DNA of 64,000 nucleotides from Gemmataceae bacterium (GTDB taxonomy: Bacteria; Planctomycetota; Planctomycetia; Gemmatales; Gemmataceae), in NCBI GenBank assembly GCA_901538445.1, contig LR594584.1:2345738-2409737 (forward strand), in the 5' to 3' direction. The stretch's first letter is position 1. The number at the start of each line of letters is the position of its first letter. Position numbers and translations under genes: made by a program. Positions 44,446-52,100 of the stretch are shown in pieces. The notes below the pieces were generated by a model. It was given only the letters and a program-made list of their open reading frames with translations. It was not told the DNA's origin and ran no database searches.

Positions 44446-46119
44446 GTGCCACGGAAGGCAGTGGGCCGGGCCGCGGTCGAACTACCGTGGCTGTGCCCCA
44501 ACACCGACAGTCTGATCGCACTCGCCGACGCGCCGGCGACCGTGCCCGGGTTGTCGGCCGCCGACCCGGGACTGGCGCTCTTCCTGTTCCGCTTCGCACA
44601 GTTCGCGACCGAACCCGCCCCGTTCGACCTCGCCCCGGGCGCGGCCCTCGCCGCCTCGCTGCCCGACACCGCGGCCGCCTACCTGGCCGCGTGTCCCGGC
44701 GGGGTGATCCCGCGGACGTGTTCCACTCAAGCCCGCGTCGCCCAGGTCACCGACCGGGCGGCCCGCACCGCGGTGCGGCTCGCACAGGTCACGCGGGTCG
44801 CGCCCGAATCGGCGGTCGCCGCGGCGGCCCGCCTCGCCCCGCTCGGGTGGTACGCGGTCTCGGCCGTTGACGCCTTCGACGCGGCCGAACCGCTCCGCGA
44901 CCCCGGGTTCGCCGAGCGCCCGGCCGAGGTGCAGGCCGACCTCTGGGGCCTCGATCACGCGTCGATCACCCGCCGCCTCGCCGCCCGGTGGCGGCTCCCG
45001 CTGTGGCTCGCCACCACCGTTGGCTGCCTGACGCTCCCGCTGCGGGTGGCCGCGCACCTCGTCTCGCACTGCGACGTGTTCGCCATCGTTCAACTCGCGG
45101 TCCTCGAAGCCGAGGGGCAGGGGGCCGGGCTCGGGCTCACCCACGGGGCCGACCGGACCGAACTCCTCGACCACCTGCGGCTCGACGACCACGCGCTCCG
45201 CCAGGTGCTCGCGACGCTGCCGGCCGCGCCGCCCGCGGTGCCGGCGTCCGCGCTCCCGGCCGACCCGCACAACGTCCCGCTGCTCCCCAACCTGCTCAGG
45301 CTCGCGGCCGAGAGCCGGCGGCGGAACGGCCCCGCACTCGTCGCCCGACTCGAGGAGCGGGTCGATCAACTGCACGGCGTCGCGGCCGACCTCGGCGACC
45401 AGGTGGGCGACCGGCTCCGCGAGGCGAAGCTCGTGGCGCTCGCGGAACTCGCCGCCGGGGCCGGGCACGAGATCAACAACCCGCTCGCGATCATCTCGAC
45501 CCACGCGCAGCGCCTCCTGCGGACCGAGCCGGACCCCGAGCGCGGCGACGCGCTCCGGTCGGTCGTGCGGCAAACGCAGCGGATCTCCGGCATCCTCCGC
45601 GACCTGATGCAGTTCGCGCGGCCCGGTCGGCCCGAGCGGCGGCCGGTCACCGTCGGGGAGTTGTTCGAGGGCGTCCGCACGAGCGTCGCGCCGCTCGCCG
45701 GCGAACGAAACGTCCGCATCGAAATCGACTCGCGGGCGGCCGAAGTTCAACTCGACGGCGACCCGGTTCAGTTGCGGCACGCGCTCACCGCCGTGGTCCG
45801 CAACGCCGTCGAGGCGGCCGGCGACGGCTGGGTCCGGCTGGCGTGCGACGCCCCAGAAGACGGCGAGTTCGCCCGCATCCGCGTCGAGGACAGCGGGCCG
45901 GGCCTCACTCCCGAGGTCGCCGCCCACGCGTTCGACCCGTTCTTCTCGGGCCGGTCGGCCGGCCGCGGGTGCGGCCTGGGGCTCTCCACCGCCTGGCAGT
46001 TCCTGCGGCAGAACGGGGGCGAGTTGCGGCACGACACGCCGCCCAACGGCCCCACCCGGTTCACCCTCACGGTGCGCCGCGCCGACAACCGCGACGTGCT
46101 CACCCTCCGCTCCGCTTAA
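44446..46119 (+). CDS. HDOD-like/histidine kinase fusion
   Basis: A 557-residue soluble sensor kinase. The N-terminal half lacks membrane helices; its segment AVDAFDAAEPLRDPGF to 'WGLDHASITRRLAARWRLPLWLATTVG' resembles an HDOD domain, whose natural ligand is unknown. A short coiled coil (LVARLEERVDQLHGVAADLGDQVGDRLREAK) joins it to a kinase core: His341 in AGAGHEINNPLAIIS, an N-box (LTAVVRNAVEAAG), G1 (VEDSGPGL), and GRGCGLGLSTA. The GTG at 44446 follows GAAGGAG at the right spacing. Its likely partner is the reversed HTH-receiver protein upstream, so the pair would be an uncommon two-component system. Confidence 0.87.
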   Translation: MPRKAVGRAAVELPWLCPNTDSLIALADAPATVPGLSAADPGLALFLFRFAQFATEPAPFDLAPGAALAASLPDTAAAYLAACPGGVIPRTCSTQARVAQVTDRAARTAVRLAQVTRVAPESAVAAAARLAPLGWYAVSAVDAFDAAEPLRDPGFAERPAEVQADLWGLDHASITRRLAARWRLPLWLATTVGCLTLPLRVAAHLVSHCDVFAIVQLAVLEAEGQGAGLGLTHGADRTELLDHLRLDDHALRQVLATLPAAPPAVPASALPADPHNVPLLPNLLRLAAESRRRNGPALVARLEERVDQLHGVAADLGDQVGDRLREAKLVALAELAAGAGHEINNPLAIISTHAQRLLRTEPDPERGDALRSVVRQTQRISGILRDLMQFARPGRPERRPVTVGELFEGVRTSVAPLAGERNVRIEIDSRAAEVQLDGDPVQLRHALTAVVRNAVEAAGDGWVRLACDAPEDGEFARIRVEDSGPGLTPEVAAHAFDPFFSGRSAGRGCGLGLSTAWQFLRQNGGELRHDTPPNGPTRFTLTVRRADNRDVLTLRSA

Positions 46120-46305
46120 ACCACCGAATTACACCGCCCGGACATCAGTTTGATGGTCTGGGAGGTCTGGGTAACATGGTGAAGCAACTCGCGAATTGCT
46201 CCCATGCGACTTTGATAAATCGCGAGCGTTCGCTTCTTGTGGGCACCAGCCGCCGCGGCTAGCCTCAAGGTGGTGATCGTCTCAACGTCTTTCCGTGAGC
46301 GTGGT

Positions 46306-47052
46306 ATGCTGGGATCGGGCCTGCAAGCGCTCGCCCGCGGCTTTGTGGACCTTGTGTTCCCGAACCGGTGCGGGGTGTGCGGAACCGATCGCGCCGGCGG
46401 TGCGGGGGGCGAGTTCCGGCACAGCTTGTGCGCCGAGTGTCACCGAGCCGTCACAACAGACCCGCACGCGGCGTGTCCGTTCTGTGCGGCAACGGTCGGA
46501 CCGCACGCGGACACGAGTACCGGTTGCGCGACGTGTCGCGGTTCTTCCTTTGGGTTCGACGCCGCCGTGCGTCTCGGCCCGTATGAAGGGCAGTTGCGCG
46601 ACGCCGTGCTGCGAATGAAGTCGATAGCGGGCGAGGGGCTCGCTGAGCAGTTGGGCCGCGTCTTCTGGGAAGCCCGGCGCGGTGAGCTGAGCAACCGGCG
46701 GTTCGGTGTTGTCGTTCCCGTGCCGCTGCACTGGAGCCGTCGCTTCACGCGGGGCTACAACCAGGCCGAAGCGCTCGGGCGGGAATTGGCACTCGGGTTG
46801 GGCATAGCGTTTGCAAAGTCTGCGCTCGAACGGGTACGGAACACTCCCCAACAGGGACAACCGACCGCTTCGGCACGCCGGGACAACGTGAAGGGGGCGT
46901 TTCGCGTGGCCCGCTGCGCAAGCATCGCGGGGAAGGGTGTCCTGCTCGTGGATGACGTCATGACGACGGGGAGCACCGCGAGCGAGGCCGCAAAGACGCT
47001 CAAGTTGGCAGGAGCGGAAAGCGTGGTGGTCGCGGCCTTGGCCCGGCGGTAG
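46306..47052 (+). CDS. ComF family amidophosphoribosyltransferase-like protein
   Basis: A 248-residue ComF protein. The N-terminal zinc-ribbon-like region has CGVCG, CAEC, CPFC and CATC pairs (about 22-80), then a phosphoribosyltransferase fold with PVPLHWSRRFTRGYNQAEALGRELA and the PRPP loop VLLVDDVMTTGSTASEA near 215-231. In competent bacteria ComF helps DNA uptake; elsewhere it has other, unclear roles. The ATG at 46306 is chosen because residues before it are low-complexity; the ribosome-binding site is weak. It lies between the histidine kinase and DUF1573 genes without evident linkage to them. Confidence 0.9.
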   Translation: MLGSGLQALARGFVDLVFPNRCGVCGTDRAGGAGGEFRHSLCAECHRAVTTDPHAACPFCAATVGPHADTSTGCATCRGSSFGFDAAVRLGPYEGQLRDAVLRMKSIAGEGLAEQLGRVFWEARRGELSNRRFGVVVPVPLHWSRRFTRGYNQAEALGRELALGLGIAFAKSALERVRNTPQQGQPTASARRDNVKGAFRVARCASIAGKGVLLVDDVMTTGSTASEAAKTLKLAGAESVVVAALARR

Positions 47053-47225
47053 CGGTGGTGGGAACTGGTGCGGTCGTGCCTGACGGAACGGGACAGGGCC
47101 AAACGTTGTACAGGTGAACCGGGCGATTTGCTGATGTGACGCTGTTCCGTCTGATACGAATGGGTAATGCCGGTGCGGCGTTCGGGGGAACGAGGCACCG
47201 GCCGAGATACTGGGGGAACGTGGCG

Positions 47226-48215
47226 ATGAAACACCTTGTGCTTGCAATTATTGGTCTTGCCGCCGCGGCGGCACCGGCCGTGGCCGGGCCGACCGACCTC
47301 TTCACCGAGAAGGTCGCGGACTTCGGCGTGTCGCCGAAGGGCACCGTCCTGGTCCACTACTTCCGGTTCACGAACAACACCCAGCAGACCCTCACGCTCG
47401 GCAACCCGCGGGTCTCGTGCGGCTGCACCGCCGCGTCCGTGAGCAAGGCGACCGTGGCCCCGGGCGAGACCGCCGCGGTCATCGCCCACATGGACACCCG
47501 CCGCATCCCGCACGCGAACGTCACCAAGTCGGTCCTCGTGTACGTCCCGTTCCTCTCCCCGACGCAGGAGGAAGTCGTCCTCCGCGTGCAGACCGTCACA
47601 CGTGACGACCTGATGATGTCGCCCGACGTGATCGCGTTCGGCAGCGTGAAGGCCGGTGCGGGCGCGAAGGCGTCCACGAAGGTCACCTTCATGAGCGACC
47701 CGAACTGGAAGGTCACCGCGGCGACCAGCACCGGCGGGTTCGTGAAGGCCGAGTTCAAGGAGGAGAGCCGCAACGGCAGCATGGTGACCTACGACGTCAC
47801 CGCGGTCCTCGACCCGAACTGCCCCGCCGGGAACTGGGTCTCTGACATCAACCTGACGACCTCGAACGCCGCGGTCGCGAAGCTCCGCGTTCCGGTGACC
47901 GTCACGGTGGCGGCCTCGTCGGTCGCGGTCACCCCGGAGAGCGCCGCGTTCGGCAGCCTCCCGATGGGTGTCGAGATGGAGAAGAAGATCACCCTCAAGA
48001 GCGGCAAGCCGTTCAAGATCCTCGAGGTCAAGGGTGCGGACGAGCAGCTCAAGGTCACCGTCGAGAAGACCGGGGCCAGCGAGGTCCACACGATCGTCGT
48101 CGCGGCGAACCCGAAGGCGACCGGCGGGTTCACCCGGATGGTCGAGATCGTGACCGACGACAAGGACCAGCCGAAGCTCATCATCCCGGTGACCGCGAAG
48201 GTCGTCGAGAAGTGA
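47226..48215 (+). CDS. DUF1573 secreted protein
   Basis: A 329-residue exported protein with a signal peptide (MKHLVLAIIGLAAAAAPAVA) and a DUF1573 domain. The family mark is FRFTNNTQQTLTLGNPRVSCGCTAAS, with the paired Cys65 and Cys67 in CGC. The rest is a series of Ig-like beta strands; VTAATSTGGFVKAEF and the C-terminal GSLPMGVEMEKKITLKSG look like a second and third domain. DUF1573 proteins are periplasmic or surface and abundant in Bacteroidetes and Planctomycetes; function unknown. A U-tailed terminator closes the gene. The start follows a GGGGGA box at about 10 bp. Confidence 0.9.
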   Translation: MKHLVLAIIGLAAAAAPAVAGPTDLFTEKVADFGVSPKGTVLVHYFRFTNNTQQTLTLGNPRVSCGCTAASVSKATVAPGETAAVIAHMDTRRIPHANVTKSVLVYVPFLSPTQEEVVLRVQTVTRDDLMMSPDVIAFGSVKAGAGAKASTKVTFMSDPNWKVTAATSTGGFVKAEFKEESRNGSMVTYDVTAVLDPNCPAGNWVSDINLTTSNAAVAKLRVPVTVTVAASSVAVTPESAAFGSLPMGVEMEKKITLKSGKPFKILEVKGADEQLKVTVEKTGASEVHTIVVAANPKATGGFTRMVEIVTDDKDQPKLIIPVTAKVVEK

Positions 48216-48238
48216 CCCGGGGCCGCTGAACCCACGCG

Positions 48239-48269
48239 AAAGCCCGCCCGTTCATCGGGTGGGCTTTTT
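48239..48269 (+). terminator. Rho-independent terminator after DUF1573 gene
   Basis: AAAGCCCGCCCG-TTCAT-CGGGTGGGCTTTTTC: a 10-bp stem, 5-base loop and U-run, 24 bp past the stop codon. The clearest terminator in the window. Confidence 0.88.
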
Positions 48270-48322
48270 CATTTCCATTCCGTATCACACCGGCGTTCCT
48301 CTCACCGAAGGCACGCCGACTC

Positions 48323-51300
48323 ATGCCGACCGAACCTCTCCCCCGGTTCAAGAAACTCCTGGTGGCCAACCGCAGCGAAATCGCCATCCGCGTGTTCCGC
48401 TCGGCCCACGAACTCGGCGTCCGCACCGTCGCGATCTACTCGCACGAGGACCGCTTCGCGCTGCACCGGTTCAAGGCCGACGAGGCGTACCGCGTCGGCA
48501 ACCCCGGCGAACCGATTCGGGCGTACCTCGACGTCCCGGGGATCGTCGCGCTGGCGAAGTCGGTGGGAGTCGATGCGATCCACCCCGGCTACGGGTTCCT
48601 CTCCGAGAACGCGACGTTCGCACGCGCCTGCGCCGAGGCCGGCATCCAGTTCGTCGGCCCGCGGCCGGAGGTGCTGGAGCAACTCGGCGACAAGGTGACG
48701 GCCCGCGCCATCGCCCAGAAGGCGAACGTGCCGGTGCTGTCCGGCGGCGACAGGCCCGTTGCGTCGATCGACGAGGCGAAGGAACTCGCGGCGAAACTCG
48801 GCTACCCCGTCATCATCAAGGCGTCGATGGGCGGCGGCGGCCGCGGGATGCGTGTCGTCCACTCGGCCGACAAGCTCGAAGAGAGCATCGACTCGGCCCG
48901 CCGCGAGGCCGGCACCGCGTTCGGCGTCTCCGACGTGTTCCTGGAAAAGTTCGTCCAGCGGGCGAAGCACATCGAGGTGCAGCTCATTGGCGACCGGCAC
49001 GGCGGGCTCGTCCACCTGTTCGAGCGGGACTGCTCGATCCAGCGGCGGCACCAGAAGGTCGTGGAACTCGCCCCGGCACCGAACCTGCCCGACGACGTGC
49101 GCCAGGGCATCCTCGATGCCGCTCTGAGCGTCGGCCGCGCGTGCGGGATCGACAACGCCAGCACCGTCGAGTTCCTGTACGACACCGACGCGAAGAAGTT
49201 CTACTTCATCGAGGTGAACCCGCGGATCCAGGTCGAGCACACGGTCACCGAGCAGGTCACCGGGTTCGACATCGTCCGCTCGCAGATCATGATCGCCGGC
49301 GGCTACCGCCTCGACGACCCGGCCGTCGGCCTCCGCCAGGCCGACATCACGGCCCGCGGCTACGCCATCCAGTGCCGCGTGACGACCGAAGACCCCGCCA
49401 ACGGGTTCGTGCCGGACTACGGCCGGCTCAGCGCGTACCGGTCGAGCGGCGGCCCCGGCATCCGCCTCGACGCCGGCACCGCGAACCCCGGGGCGGTCAT
49501 CACCCCCTTCTACGATTCCCTCCTCGTCAAGGTCAGCGCCTCGGGCCTCCGGTTCGAGGACGCGGCCCGGCGGATGGAGCGGTGCCTGCAAGAGTTCCGC
49601 GTCCGCGGCGTGAAGACGAACATCCCGTTCCTGCTGAACCTGATCAACCACCCGCAGTTCCTGGCCGGCGACGTGACCACGCGGTTCCTCGACGAGACGC
49701 CGCAGCTGTTCCAGTTCCAGGGCCGCCGCGACCGGGCCAGCAAGCTCCTCGCGTACATCGCCGAGGTGGTCGTCAACGGCCACCCGGAGGTAAAGAAGGG
49801 TGCGAGGCGAGCCGGGAGCGTGAGCGAGCGGAGCGCCGTGAGTGCTCCGCTCGCTCACGCTCCCGGCTCGCCGCTCCCGAAAGGCACGCGCGACACGTTC
49901 AAGGAACTCGGCGCGACCAAGTTCGCCGGCTGGGTCCGCGAGCAGAAGCGGCTGCTTATCACCGACACAACGATGCGCGACGCGCACCAGTCGCTGTTCG
50001 CGACGCGGATGCGGACCGCCGACATGCTCGCGATCGCGGACCGGTACGCGACGCACCACGCCGACCTGTTCTCGCTCGAGATGTGGGGCGGGGCGACGTT
50101 CGACACCGCGATGCGGTTCCTCAAGGAGTCGCCGTGGGACCGGCTCGCGAGGCTCCGCGAGCGGGTGCCCAACGTCCTGTTCCAGATGCTGGTACGGGCC
50201 GCGAGCGCCGTCGGGTACACGAACTACCCGGACAACGTCGTGTACGAGTTCGTGCGGCTCTCGGCCGAGGCCGGCATGGACGTCTTCCGCATCTTCGACG
50301 CGAACAACTGGCTCCCGAACATCCGCCTCGGCATCGACGCCGTTCTGAAGACGAGCGCCATCTGCGAGGCCGCGATCTGCTACACCGGCGACATCCTCGA
50401 CCCGAAGCGCGACAAGTACACGCTCGCGTACTTCGTGAACCTCGCGAAGGAGCTGGAGAAGGCCGGCACGCACTTCCTCGCGATCAAGGACATGGCCGGG
50501 CTCCTCAAGCCGCTCGCCGCGAGGAAGCTCGTCAAGGCGCTCCGCGAGGAGGTCGGCGTGCCGATCCACTTCCACACGCACGACAGCGCCGGCGGGCAGC
50601 TCGCGTCGTACCTGATGGCGGCCGAGGAGGGGGTGAGCGTCGTCGATTGCGCGTTCGCCCCGCTCGCCGGCGTGACGGCCCAGCCGAGCCTCAACGCGCT
50701 GGTCGAGGCGCTGCGGTTCTCGCCGCGCGACACAGGCATCTCGTTCGACAAGCTCCAGGAGACCGCGACGTACTGGGAGGGGGTGCGGAAGCTCTACGCC
50801 CCGTTCGAGACGGGCCAGCTCGCGAGTTCGGCCGAGGTGTACCTGCACGAGATGCCCGGCGGCCAGTACGCGAACCTGTACCAGCAGGCGCAGTCGCTCG
50901 GCGTCGGCGACCGCTGGCCCGAGGTCGGCCGCACCTACGCCGCGGTCAACAAGCTGTTCGGCGACATCGTGAAGGTGACGCCCACGTCGAAGGTCGTCGG
51001 CGACATGACGCTGTTCATGATCGCCAACAACCTGACCCCGGAGCAGGTGCTCGACCCGAAGCGCGAGATCGCCTTCCCCGAGTCGGTGGTCGAGTTCTTC
51101 GAGGGCAAGCTCGGCCAGCCCCCGGGGGGGTTCCCGCCGGCGCTCCAGGCGAAGATCCTCCGCGGCCGCAAGCCGCTCACCGACCGCCCCGGCGCGACGC
51201 TCCCGCCGGCCGACTTCGGCAATGCGCGTGCGGACCTCGAAGCGAAGCTCCGCCGCCCCGTCAACGACCAGGAGGTGAACTCGTACCTCCTGTACCCGAA

Positions 51301-51796
51301 GGTGTTCGTCGAGTTTGCCGAAGCGCAGGCGAAGTTCTCGGACCTGAGCGTGCTGCCGACCCCGGTGTTCTTCTACGGGATGCAGCCCGGCGAGGAGGTG
51401 AGCCTCGACATCGAACCCGGCAAGACGCTCATCATCAAGTTCATGACGGTGGGCGAGGCCCAGCCCGACGGCCGGCGGGTCGTGTACTTCGAGTTGAACG
51501 GCCAGCCGCGGGAGGTGTTCGTCACCGACCGCTCGCTCGACGCGGTTGCGACCAAGGCGCGGCCGAAGGCCGAGAGCGGGAACGCGAAGCACGTCGCCGC
51601 GCCGATGCCCGGGTCGATCGTGGGCGTGTCGGTGGCCGTCGGCGACGAGGTGACCGCGGGGCAGAAGCTCCTCGCGCTCGAGGCGATGAAGATGGAGACG
51701 ACGCTGTACGCCGAGCGGGACGGGAAGGTCGCCGAGGTGCTCGTCCGCCCCGGCACCCAGGTCGAAGGCGGCGACCTCGTGATCCGGTTCGAGTGA
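48323..51796 (+). CDS. pyc: Pyruvate carboxylase with repeat insertion in the linker
   Basis: A 1157-residue single-chain pyruvate carboxylase, which makes oxaloacetate to refill the TCA cycle. The biotin carboxylase domain (about 10-470) includes the ATP loop MGGGGRGMR and the HIEVQLIGDRHG segment. The carboxyltransferase domain (about 530-830) begins LLITDTTMRDAHQSL and has the family's metal site residues (MWGGATFD, HFHTHDSAGG). The biotinyl domain ends with EAMKMETT, carrier Lys1123. Between the first two domains, residues about 495-517 (RAGSVSERSAVS and following) are encoded by a 29-bp-armed palindrome, in frame. All catalytic motifs outside it look intact. A terminator separates it from DUF1573. 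Confidence 0.95.
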   Translation: MPTEPLPRFKKLLVANRSEIAIRVFRSAHELGVRTVAIYSHEDRFALHRFKADEAYRVGNPGEPIRAYLDVPGIVALAKSVGVDAIHPGYGFLSENATFARACAEAGIQFVGPRPEVLEQLGDKVTARAIAQKANVPVLSGGDRPVASIDEAKELAAKLGYPVIIKASMGGGGRGMRVVHSADKLEESIDSARREAGTAFGVSDVFLEKFVQRAKHIEVQLIGDRHGGLVHLFERDCSIQRRHQKVVELAPAPNLPDDVRQGILDAALSVGRACGIDNASTVEFLYDTDAKKFYFIEVNPRIQVEHTVTEQVTGFDIVRSQIMIAGGYRLDDPAVGLRQADITARGYAIQCRVTTEDPANGFVPDYGRLSAYRSSGGPGIRLDAGTANPGAVITPFYDSLLVKVSASGLRFEDAARRMERCLQEFRVRGVKTNIPFLLNLINHPQFLAGDVTTRFLDETPQLFQFQGRRDRASKLLAYIAEVVVNGHPEVKKGARRAGSVSERSAVSAPLAHAPGSPLPKGTRDTFKELGATKFAGWVREQKRLLITDTTMRDAHQSLFATRMRTADMLAIADRYATHHADLFSLEMWGGATFDTAMRFLKESPWDRLARLRERVPNVLFQMLVRAASAVGYTNYPDNVVYEFVRLSAEAGMDVFRIFDANNWLPNIRLGIDAVLKTSAICEAAICYTGDILDPKRDKYTLAYFVNLAKELEKAGTHFLAIKDMAGLLKPLAARKLVKALREEVGVPIHFHTHDSAGGQLASYLMAAEEGVSVVDCAFAPLAGVTAQPSLNALVEALRFSPRDTGISFDKLQETATYWEGVRKLYAPFETGQLASSAEVYLHEMPGGQYANLYQQAQSLGVGDRWPEVGRTYAAVNKLFGDIVKVTPTSKVVGDMTLFMIANNLTPEQVLDPKREIAFPESVVEFFEGKLGQPPGGFPPALQAKILRGRKPLTDRPGATLPPADFGNARADLEAKLRRPVNDQEVNSYLLYPKVFVEFAEAQAKFSDLSVLPTPVFFYGMQPGEEVSLDIEPGKTLIIKFMTVGEAQPDGRRVVYFELNGQPREVFVTDRSLDAVATKARPKAESGNAKHVAAPMPGSIVGVSVAVGDEVTAGQKLLALEAMKMETTLYAERDGKVAEVLVRPGTQVEGGDLVIRFE
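49806..49872. repeat. 29-bp-armed palindrome inside pyc
   Basis: The arm, beginning GGCGAGCCGGGAGCGTGAGC (49806-49834), is perfectly mirrored at 49844-49872 around a 9-base loop. It is translated in frame in the linker between the biotin carboxylase and carboxyltransferase domains. It has the same GGCGAGCCG terminus as the outer palindrome at 51816-52046. Confidence 0.9.
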
Positions 51797-52100
51797 GTAG
51801 CCGAATCCTCGACATGGCGAGCCGTGTGTGTCAACACACGGGTGAACGCGAACAGGGGTACGCAGAGATTGAATCTGGGTCAGGGGCACCCCCTCGCTGG
51901 CGCTCAGGGTTCGCCACGACGCTGTGCAACTTCGTGGCGAACCCTGAGCGCCAGCGAGGGGGTGGCTTCACAACCCAAACCACCCACTGGGAAACACTGC
52001 GTCGCCCTGTGAGCGCGCACCCGTGTGTTGACACACACGGCTCGCCGGGCAGTTCATTACGGGATCGCGTCCGAGACTCTCTCGCGCTGTCATCCGCACC
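51797..52100. other. 304-bp gap after pyc filled by a composite palindrome
   Basis: Between the plus-strand pyc stop and the minus-strand stop of the subtilase-like gene. Apart from the nested inverted repeats at 51816-52046 it holds nothing that I can support. Confidence 0.7.
51816..52046. repeat. Composite nested palindrome downstream of pyc
   Basis: Outer arms: GGCGAGCCGTGTGTGTCAAC and following, 29 bp, at 51816-51844 with 52018-52046. Inner arms: CCCCCTCGCTGGCGCTCAGG and following, 31 bp, at 51889-51919 with 51932-51962, around a 12-base loop. Both pairs are perfect. The inner hairpin sits inside the outer one, separated by 44 and 55 bp of unpaired sequence, as if one palindromic element had inserted into another. 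Confidence 0.88.
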
